DNA of 41,088 nt, taken from positions 1 to 41,088 of the forward strand of contig SVOW01000017.1 of assembly GCA_015066175.1 (NCBI GenBank), written 5' to 3'. Position 1 is the first letter of the stretch. Each line of letters begins with the position of its first letter. This DNA comes from Oscillospiraceae bacterium (GTDB lineage Bacteria; Bacillota; Clostridia; Oscillospirales; Acutalibacteraceae). The notes under the pieces were generated by a model, which did no database searches, was not told where the DNA came from, and saw nothing but the letters and a program-made list of their open reading frames with translations. Both the position numbers and the translations under genes were made by a program. Shown piece by piece: positions 1 to 6,787 of the stretch.

Positions 1-72
1 TTGATAGGCTGTAGGTGTAAGTGTAGTGATACATTCAGCTTGACAGTACTAATAGGTCGAGAGCTTGACCAT
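1..72 (+). rRNA. 23S ribosomal RNA, 3' end only
   Basis: The window opens inside the last part of a 23S rRNA gene. The run AGTACTAATAGGTCGAG (about 47-63) followed by a GCTTGACC-like end is the conserved helix that closes bacterial 23S rRNA. The mature end is placed near base 72 by analogy and may be off by a few bases. The rest of the gene lies to the left of the window. No 5S rRNA sequence follows before the terminator at 142 or the next gene at 249. Confidence 0.93.
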
Positions 73-141
73 TGTTTGGTTCAATTCTTTCACGAAATGT
101 GTTTGTTCAGTTTTTTAGGTACGAGATAAATGATAAATTTT

Positions 142-178
142 AAGCGACTGATTAATTTCAGTCGCTTTATTTTTTATT
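142..178 (+). terminator. Rho-independent terminator after 23S rRNA
   Basis: A perfect 10-bp stem (AAGCGACTGA / TCAGTCGCTT) with the 6-base loop TTAATT is followed by TATTTTTTATTT. It ends the rRNA transcript. The hairpin and the first bases of its tail recur exactly at 1875-1907, downstream of the next gene. Confidence 0.9.
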
Positions 179-248
179 TACCAACAGTTTGGATTTTTAT
201 GGTACTATATAAATGAAGCTTCATAATTCTCCGAGGGAGGTGTGGTGT

Positions 249-1865
249 GTGAAATTAAATAACGAACTTATCAGTGAATATGCGAAAAAGATATATGGCT
301 TTGCATTTTCAAAAACAAGAAATGTTGAAGATGCTGAAGATTTATCTCAGGATATTTTAACTGTCCTTATAAGTGAAATAGATAAGAATAAAGATATAGA
401 AAATCCTGATGCGTATATTTACCGAATTTGCTGTTATACTTGGTCAAAATATCTGAGAAAAAATAAATCAAGATTTTCAACTGTTCCGTTAGACGATAAA
501 TTTTCTGTATGTGATGAAACGGATTTGTTTGAAGACATTGAAAAAAAGCAACTTTTTGAAAAACTACGTCATGAAATTGCGTATCTTACCAAAACAAGGC
601 GTGAAATTTTAATTGCACACTACTTTGACGAAAAAACAAGTGGCGAAATTGCCGAAGAATTTTCGTTGTCACCTTCCACAATACGCTGGCATCTGGGAGA
701 AACACGTAAAGAATTGAAGGAGCGGTTGAACATGGAAGAAAAAGCAATTTACAAACCTGAAAAACTTAAAATCCACTACACAGGAAATATAACCCTAGAT
801 TCTCTGTTGATGCAAATGAAAAAAGATGTTTTATTGCAGAATATCTGCATTGTTTGCAACGAAAAGGAAATGACGATACAAGAAATTGCACGAAAATTGT
901 CTGTTGCGGCGATTTATATTGAAGACAAAATCGAACGTCTTGTATATATGGATTATCTGACTGAACATAACGGAAAGTACAGAACGAATTTCCATATAAA
1001 AGATACAAAATGTGTATTGTCAGAAATACAGTTTATTCTTGATAATATCGATCCTATTGCAAAAAGAATTTATGAGTTTTCTTGTGAAGTGTACGATAAA
1101 TTAGATTTTGCAGAAGAATTCAAACTCGATAAGAACAAAATTGTAGCAGATATTGTAATGCTGGTCACTGAATTATCCTGGTTTATGGGATGTGAGATTA
1201 TACACAAAAACTGGTGCAATCCACCCAAAAGAAAAGATGGTTCTGAACACTGGATTTTTGCTTATCTGATTGTTGACGATGTTCTTAATTGTCAGACGGA
1301 ATATGATAACAGTACATTTGAATATCTGAAATCACATTTCGGCAAAGGTATAGCAAGTCAGAGTGTGTTTTTAAATAAAGTTAAGGTCAAATGCCACCAT
1401 TGTGATACATATCTGCATGATGTAAGAAATGTTGAAGAATATCAGCTTGTAAAGCTACAACGAGTAAATAAAATCATAGAAAACGGCAATAATGTTTCGG
1501 AAAATGATAAGCACATAATCAGCGGTCTTGTGAAAGACGGTTTTGTGTCGGTTAAAGACGGAAAACCTGAAATGCTGATTCCGTATATTACGAAGAAAAA
1601 GTTCAAAAAGTTTTATAAAGAAATCAAAAAGATGTATAAAAACAGCGGTATTGAAAAAATGATGGTTGATTATATTCTTCGTTATGGGGAATTTATGGAT
1701 AAATTTGTTCCCGGAAATCTTTCAGAAGAAAACAAACTTCATTCAAAATATTATCGTTCAGGTATGACTTATGAATTAATTTTCAGGTTAATTGAAATAG
1801 GTCTGCTTCAGATGTGGGAAGAAGACGAAAAACAGAGTTCACTTTTTGTGGTGTGGGAAGAATAA
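249..1865 (+). CDS. Sigma-70 family (ECF-like) RNA polymerase sigma factor with long C-terminal extension
   Basis: Predicted 538 aa. The first ~165 residues are a sigma factor of the ECF type: region 2 at about residues 5-75 (includes NVEDAEDLSQDIL and the YIYRICCYTWSKYLRKN stretch that would contact the -10 element), and region 4 at about 110-165 with a helix-turn-helix (SGEIAEEFSLSPSTIRWHL). The remaining ~370 residues are unusual for a sigma factor. They look alpha-helical, with winged-helix-like stretches near residues 205-255 and 430-475 and a CHHC cluster near residue 390. I chose the GTG at 249 because AGGGAGGTG (233-241) sits 7 bases upstream; an in-frame ATG at 213 lacks a ribosome binding site. 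It lies alone between two identical terminators, so it is probably a single-gene transcript. Its targets are unknown; the surface protein gene downstream has its own sigma-A-like promoter. I am sure of the sigma domains and do not recognise the extension's function. Confidence 0.85.
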   Translation: MKLNNELISEYAKKIYGFAFSKTRNVEDAEDLSQDILTVLISEIDKNKDIENPDAYIYRICCYTWSKYLRKNKSRFSTVPLDDKFSVCDETDLFEDIEKKQLFEKLRHEIAYLTKTRREILIAHYFDEKTSGEIAEEFSLSPSTIRWHLGETRKELKERLNMEEKAIYKPEKLKIHYTGNITLDSLLMQMKKDVLLQNICIVCNEKEMTIQEIARKLSVAAIYIEDKIERLVYMDYLTEHNGKYRTNFHIKDTKCVLSEIQFILDNIDPIAKRIYEFSCEVYDKLDFAEEFKLDKNKIVADIVMLVTELSWFMGCEIIHKNWCNPPKRKDGSEHWIFAYLIVDDVLNCQTEYDNSTFEYLKSHFGKGIASQSVFLNKVKVKCHHCDTYLHDVRNVEEYQLVKLQRVNKIIENGNNVSENDKHIISGLVKDGFVSVKDGKPEMLIPYITKKKFKKFYKEIKKMYKNSGIEKMMVDYILRYGEFMDKFVPGNLSEENKLHSKYYRSGMTYELIFRLIEIGLLQMWEEDEKQSSLFVVWEE

Positions 1866-1874
1866 TTTTATGTA

Positions 1875-1912
1875 AAGCGACTGATTAATTTCAGTCGCTT
1901 TATTTTTTCTTT
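1875..1912 (+). terminator. Terminator, exact copy of the rRNA terminator hairpin
   Basis: The stem AAGCGACTGA / TCAGTCGCTT with loop TTAATT is identical to the hairpin at 142-167 and is followed by TATTTTTTCTTTTT. It begins ten bases after the stop codon of the sigma factor gene. Confidence 0.9.
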
Positions 1913-1927
1913 TTGAACATAATACTC

Positions 1928-1956
1928 TTGAATTCATATTTCTGTTGTGATAAAAT
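1928..1956 (+). promoter_or_regulatory. Sigma-A-type promoter for the large surface protein
   Basis: TTGAAT (1928-1933), 17-base spacer, TAAAAT (1951-1956). It lies after the terminator and 33 bases before the start codon, so the surface protein gene is probably transcribed on its own by the housekeeping polymerase. Confidence 0.65.
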
Positions 1957-1989
1957 ACTTGGTGAAATTCTTATTCAGGAGGAATAAAA

Positions 1990-4900
1990 ATGAACAGAAA
2001 GCTTACACGTTTTCTTGCAGTTGCACTTATGGTTATTATGATTTTTTCATCAGTGCCTATAAATGTTTTTGCAAGTAATACTGAAACAGAACCAATTACA
2101 GACTCAAGCATGCCTGTTTCTATTGAAGCGGAAAACAGTTTTGCACAAATGCTTACAGAGTCAATGACAACAAGTACAATCCCTGAAAACGAAAGTTATT
2201 ATTTTGCAGGACTTTACGTTGATGACAACGATTTGCTTACAGTAAATTTCACCAATGATGATGACTGCACTCTCGTTGTATCTTTCTATGATGAAGAAAC
2301 GGAGCAGATGTTGCACAGTGAAGTTTTTGAAGTTCCTGCCAAGGCGAAATACGCACGTTTTCAAATTGACAGAACAAAACTTCCCGAATACTTTGTAGTC
2401 AGAGCATTTTTGCTTGGTGATAACAATGAAGCACTTTGTTCAAACTTTGAATCAAGAGATTATACAAAGAAAGCTATGGATTTCAAATCAAAGACACCTG
2501 ATGATTTTGATGCTTCAAAGGTTGTTGAACTTGAAAATGATGACTTCTTTGTGTTGAAAGATGGTGTGAAACGTGTTCAGCCTACTGTTTTCAGAAATAA
2601 ACTTGTAAGTTACGATTCACAGACAAATACATATGAATTTGAATCAGTTAACAGCCATATAACAGGGCTTAATGTGGGCGATGTTTTCTATTATAATAAT
2701 GGTGATAAGAATAACATTATTGTAATAAAAGTCAAGTCAATTACATTTTCTGGCGATAATGCCACAATCTGCGCTGAAGACACAGACCTTGAAGATGTTT
2801 TCAGCTTTATAAAAATTGATGATGACCTTGGCACAGATGATTTCGAAGTTGACACATCAGCTCTCGGTGACGGAGTAACATATCTCGGTAAACAAGAAAC
2901 TTGTGCTAACAATTCAATTTCTGCAAACGCAGCTTCTGAAGAAGATGAAGAAGATAAAGACTATGAAATTGAAGTTGATTACGGTGTTGATGATGACGGT
3001 TATGGATATGGAACAGTTGACGCAACTGCCACTTTGTTTGAAATCAAAGACGATGAAGACAAAAAATTAACAGGTAATGCAACAGTTAATATTTCAGGCA
3101 ATCTGCGTGCTTATTACAGCGACGGATATGTAGATGTTTCCCTTGTAATCACGCCTTCAGTACATTTTGAACTTCATTTTAACGGTGCGTTTTCCAAGAG
3201 TTTTTCATTGGGTAAAATACAAGGCAGCAGCCATGGTATCAATTTTGGTGTGAGACCCACTCTTACGCTTTCTTCCACTGTTAAAATTGATTTTTCAGCA
3301 GACCTTTATTGTGCTTTAGGTGCAGGATATAACAGCATAACAGGTTTTAAAAACCTTTCTCAGGCTCCTGTATTTACACCTAAACTTGATATTGAAGGTA
3401 CTGTAAGTGTAAGCCTTGACTTTTCACCTTTTATGAATTTCCTTTCTGAAAATATAATTGACTTTTCTTTAAGTGTTCCGTTTACAATTAACATTACGGC
3501 CAAGCTTGATTCTCTGCTTGCATCTGACCGCGTAGACGGAGGTATTATGCACGAGTGTAATTTCTGCCTTGACGGTGATATTGACGGCAGTATTTCAGTT
3601 TCCGCAGCAGTTTCATTCGGCATCAAGGATGATGACCTTGAAAAAGTAAATTCTGTGGAATTGATGAAGGAGAAAAGTTTTTACATCACTCCTTTCTTCT
3701 ATTCAAAAGATAAAGATGATTTTGATTTCACAAAATGTCCGTATAAACTCCATAAGGTTAATTTTTCTGTTTACAACCAAAGAGATAAAAAACCTCTTGA
3801 AGATGTTACAGTTTATCTGAATGGTGGCCTTGCAGATAATGACGGCAACGGAATTTACACAAATACAGTAGGCTATACAGATTCTTCAGGTAAAATAAGT
3901 GCGTTTTTCCCTGCAGGTGAAACAGCAGTTACTTTCTCTAAAAAAGATTTCCTTGATGCAGAGAAAACTGTTGAAGTAGAAAACACTTATACTACCGCAA
4001 TCAGTGAATCTGTTTACATGAAAGAGCATAAGCTCCATAAAGTTACATTCAACGTTAATAATAACGAAGGCGAAGTAGTAAAAGGCGCAGTAATTTCATT
4101 TGATGATGCGTATACAAAAGACGGCTATGAGCTTGAATCAGTTACAACAGATTCATCAGGTAAAGCGGTTGCGTATTATTATGACGGCGTTTACAGCCCG
4201 AGATTCAGCGCTGAAAAACATAAAGATTATTACGGAATGTTCAGCGTATCAGGGGAAGATACTGTATATAATGTTGAACTTAAAAAAGTTCCTATGTATA
4301 AGGTTACTTTCACCGTAAAAGATACAGACGGCAACCCCGTAAACAATGCCAAGATTTTGCTTGACGGTGGTGTTGCAGATAACGACGGTGACGGAAAGTA
4401 TACAGATGAATTTGTCTACACAAACTCATCAGGTCAGGCTGTGGCAAAATTTGAAGACGGTACATATTACGTTTCTGCAACTGCGGAAGGGTATTCAGAT
4501 GGCGAGTCAACGTTGAAAGTTGATGGCAAGGAAACCGAATGTGAGATTGAAGTGTCTTCATTTGGTTTAAAAACAGGGGATATTATAGAATTTGGTTCAT
4601 ATCCGCAGACAAGAGTTACAGATGTTGAATTGATTGCAGCACTTGATAGTCAACATAAAAACTGGATTTCCTATGAATATTATTCAGGTACGGATAAATA
4701 TAGTGACAAATCGGAGCCTGGTGATTGGATGAAATATGCCGATATTACATATGGAGAGCAAAAGTATCGTGCAGTTACGTTCAGTAAATACCGACCTATA
4801 AGATCATGTTCCGAACCATTTGAGGATTCTTCCCCTCAACGAAAAAACGGATATTATACCGGCTCGGTTTACTATTTCTTATATGAACCGATAGAATGGC

Positions 4901-6159
4901 GTGTGTTAGACCCTAAAGAAGGACTTGTAATGTGTGAAACTATAATTGATGCACAACCTTTTAATAATACAATTTACGTCAAAGAAAGACCGGGATCGTA
5001 TCATGATGTGTATTATAAAGATGAAACAATGGCAGATCAGGCGAATGATTATTCAAAATGTTCATTAAGAGACTGGTTGAACGATGATTTTTATAATATA
5101 GCTTTTAATTCATCAGAAAAATCTGAAATTGCAGTTTATGAATGTGTGACAGAAGTTTATGATGATTATGGTTTGGGAACTAAAATTACTTATGATAAAG
5201 TGTTTTTACTGACATATTGGGATATGCTTAATGAAGCGTACGGGTTTTCTTCAAAAAGAGGGATTCATAGTTCTCGGAATGCTTTAACAACGGATTACGC
5301 AATATGCCAAGGGGCGGAAGTATCTTATGATGATTCCGATGAACAGGGTTGGTGGACATTAAGAACTCCACATCAATATAAAGCAGAATCCTGCTACGTT
5401 TTTCTTGCAGCTGTAGTATGGAACGCAGACGTTAATAGACTCGGTGGCATCCGTCCTGCTATGAAAATAAACTTATCCTCCTTTGCACAGGAAGAAGCAG
5501 CTGCGGTTAGTTATCAGGTTGAAGATGCAGAAAAATCAGATAACAGTGCAATTGATACAACAGATATTGCCTTGAATGGTGCAAGTGCTACAACAGACGG
5601 AAATTGTGCTTTAGTGCCTGATGTTAAATGTATTCCCGGTAACGAATATATCGTTCTCAATGTACTTGATTATTCTGAAGAAGGATTTAAACTTACAAGA
5701 GATAATCTTCTTTTCATAAATCAGTTTATTGCTGACGGATATGGTGATATCACACAGGCTGTTTTGCCGAAAACCTTCAACCCTGCAAGCACAGTCCTTG
5801 TAATCGGTGATTTCGGAAAGGGAATTGAAGTAAAAACTTCTTCAGGTGCTGTAACAGGCGTTAAGGTCGATGATTTAGCACTGATTTATAAATCGCAGAC
5901 ACAACTTACACCCGATATCAGCACAACAGGAAGCGGAAACAGTGTAAGCAGTATAACTTATTCTTCTTCCGATGAATCTGTTGTAACAGTTGACAGCGAT
6001 GGCAACGTGACTGCAAAAGGCACAGGTCAGGCACAGATTACAGTTACAATAACTGATGAATACGGCATGGAAATCAAAGATACCTGCACAGTTACTGTTT
6101 CTTACACATGGTGGCAGTGGCTTATCAATATTTTCCTGCTTGGATTTTTGTGGTATTAA
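1990..6159 (+). CDS. Giant secreted/surface protein with prealbumin-like repeats, DUF6273 and Ig-like (Big_2) domain
   Basis: 1389 aa, ATG with AGGAGGAAT just upstream. A signal peptide covers about residues 1-29 (hydrophobic core, then NVFAS). Residues 30-580 are unrecognised, beta-rich and acidic, with a Glu/Asp run near 315-330. Three related ~90-residue repeats start near 588 (HKVNFSV), 683 (HKVTFNV) and 770 (YKVTFTV). Each has the pattern of a carboxypeptidase-regulatory or Cna-B-like fold ending in T(D/N)SSGK-type turns. A DUF6273-like domain runs from about 863 (GDIIEFGSYPQT) to 1160 (GIRPAMKINL). A bacterial Ig-like group 2 domain occupies about 1300-1372 (ITYSSSDESVVTV, GTGQAQITVT). 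The protein ends in the aromatic, hydrophobic tail WWQWLINIFLLGFLWY, with no LPXTG motif. It probably acts outside the cell as an adhesin or sugar/protein-binding surface factor. The localisation is well supported; the ligand is unknown. Confidence 0.85.
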   Translation: MNRKLTRFLAVALMVIMIFSSVPINVFASNTETEPITDSSMPVSIEAENSFAQMLTESMTTSTIPENESYYFAGLYVDDNDLLTVNFTNDDDCTLVVSFYDEETEQMLHSEVFEVPAKAKYARFQIDRTKLPEYFVVRAFLLGDNNEALCSNFESRDYTKKAMDFKSKTPDDFDASKVVELENDDFFVLKDGVKRVQPTVFRNKLVSYDSQTNTYEFESVNSHITGLNVGDVFYYNNGDKNNIIVIKVKSITFSGDNATICAEDTDLEDVFSFIKIDDDLGTDDFEVDTSALGDGVTYLGKQETCANNSISANAASEEDEEDKDYEIEVDYGVDDDGYGYGTVDATATLFEIKDDEDKKLTGNATVNISGNLRAYYSDGYVDVSLVITPSVHFELHFNGAFSKSFSLGKIQGSSHGINFGVRPTLTLSSTVKIDFSADLYCALGAGYNSITGFKNLSQAPVFTPKLDIEGTVSVSLDFSPFMNFLSENIIDFSLSVPFTINITAKLDSLLASDRVDGGIMHECNFCLDGDIDGSISVSAAVSFGIKDDDLEKVNSVELMKEKSFYITPFFYSKDKDDFDFTKCPYKLHKVNFSVYNQRDKKPLEDVTVYLNGGLADNDGNGIYTNTVGYTDSSGKISAFFPAGETAVTFSKKDFLDAEKTVEVENTYTTAISESVYMKEHKLHKVTFNVNNNEGEVVKGAVISFDDAYTKDGYELESVTTDSSGKAVAYYYDGVYSPRFSAEKHKDYYGMFSVSGEDTVYNVELKKVPMYKVTFTVKDTDGNPVNNAKILLDGGVADNDGDGKYTDEFVYTNSSGQAVAKFEDGTYYVSATAEGYSDGESTLKVDGKETECEIEVSSFGLKTGDIIEFGSYPQTRVTDVELIAALDSQHKNWISYEYYSGTDKYSDKSEPGDWMKYADITYGEQKYRAVTFSKYRPIRSCSEPFEDSSPQRKNGYYTGSVYYFLYEPIEWRVLDPKEGLVMCETIIDAQPFNNTIYVKERPGSYHDVYYKDETMADQANDYSKCSLRDWLNDDFYNIAFNSSEKSEIAVYECVTEVYDDYGLGTKITYDKVFLLTYWDMLNEAYGFSSKRGIHSSRNALTTDYAICQGAEVSYDDSDEQGWWTLRTPHQYKAESCYVFLAAVVWNADVNRLGGIRPAMKINLSSFAQEEAAAVSYQVEDAEKSDNSAIDTTDIALNGASATTDGNCALVPDVKCIPGNEYIVLNVLDYSEEGFKLTRDNLLFINQFIADGYGDITQAVLPKTFNPASTVLVIGDFGKGIEVKTSSGAVTGVKVDDLALIYKSQTQLTPDISTTGSGNSVSSITYSSSDESVVTVDSDGNVTAKGTGQAQITVTITDEYGMEIKDTCTVTVSYTWWQWLINIFLLGFLWY

Positions 6160-6179
6160 AGGATAATAATACAATAAAC

Positions 6180-6211
6180 TAAGGGAGGCAAACGCCTCCC
6201 TTGTTTTGTTA
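6180..6211 (+). terminator. Terminator of the surface protein gene
   Basis: The stem AAGGGAGGC / GCCTCCCTT with loop AAAC (6181-6202) is followed by TTGTTTTGTT. It begins about 20 bases after the stop codon at 6159. Confidence 0.85.
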
Positions 6212-6222
6212 TATGCAATTTC

Positions 6223-6484
6223 GTAGGTGATACCCTTGCGGTATCCCGCAAATTTGCAGAAAAACTACGTTCAACGATTGCCATATTGTAGGGGTCATTC
6301 ACGAATGACTCGTCTGAATTTTATGTGTAAACTAACGGCTCGGCGGGGATGCCGAGCCTTGTAAAAATAATATATAAAACCAACGGCAACAACGTAGGGG
6401 AGCCGTTTCGGCTCCCGCGAAATTTCATCAGATTCATGGCGGGACGGGAGACCCGTCCACTACGATACGGCCGCAAGTATAACG
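6223..6484. repeat. Tandem tract of GTAGGGG-type hairpin units (family A)
   Basis: Non-coding stretch of successive short hairpins: GATACC/GGTATC near 6229-6246, GTCATTC/GAATGAC near 6294-6309, GGCTCGGC/GCCGAGCC near 6337-6358, GGGAGCCG/CGGCTCCC near 6398-6416, and GGACGGG/CCCGTCC near 6442-6458. Several begin with GTAGGGG and the last is followed by CTACGAT, so pairs of hairpins sit inside an outer inverted repeat. The spacer between paired hairpins resembles that of the complete element at 6485-6634. I see no gene here. Confidence 0.75.
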
Positions 6485-6634
6485 ATAAATTATAATTTAT
6501 ATGTATATTCGATTTTACATTGTAGGGGTCGATGCCTACATCGACCCGTCAGATTTTATGTGAATTTATTCGGGCGGATGTGGGCATCCGCCCCTACGAT
6601 GCTGATTTTAATACCGCGGTAAATTATAATTTAT
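6485..6634. repeat. Palindrome-bounded repeat element, family A copy 1
   Basis: A ~150-bp unit flanked on both sides by the perfect palindrome TAAATTATAATTTA (6486-6499 and 6620-6633). Inside, TGTAGGGG opens and CCCCTACGAT closes a pair of hairpins, GGGTCGATG/CATCGACCC and GGGCGGATG/CATCCGCCC, joined by a spacer containing CAGATTTTATGTG. It matches the unit at 25671-25819 with only two differences that I could count. There is no open reading frame of note, so it looks like a MITE/REP-like non-autonomous repeat. Confidence 0.85.
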
Positions 6635-6708
6635 CCTGAACTTTTAAATTCGTTATTTTGCAGATGTTTTCAGGTTTTGTTGATATGCTCATCATATGTC
6701 GTGTTTTG

Positions 6709-6737
6709 TTGACATTGGCAGAAATTTCTGATATTAT
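6709..6737 (+). promoter_or_regulatory. Sigma-A-type promoter for the zinc-ribbon membrane protein
   Basis: Consensus TTGACA (6709-6714), 17-base spacer, TATTAT (6732-6737), about 50 bases before the start codon at 6788 and downstream of the repeat element. Confidence 0.75.
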
Positions 6738-6787
6738 GAAATCGGCATATTCCTTAATTGAAATAATCTCAAAAAGGAGAGAAAAAA

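Noticed and set aside
5875-6174. Minus-strand open frame inside the surface protein gene
   Set aside because: It is a shadow of the strongly coding plus-strand frame, with no ribosome site or family match. The same holds for the many other antisense frames across the window.
6223-6634. CRISPR array
   Set aside because: The repeated hairpins are not equal-length direct repeats with unique spacers, and no cas gene is near.
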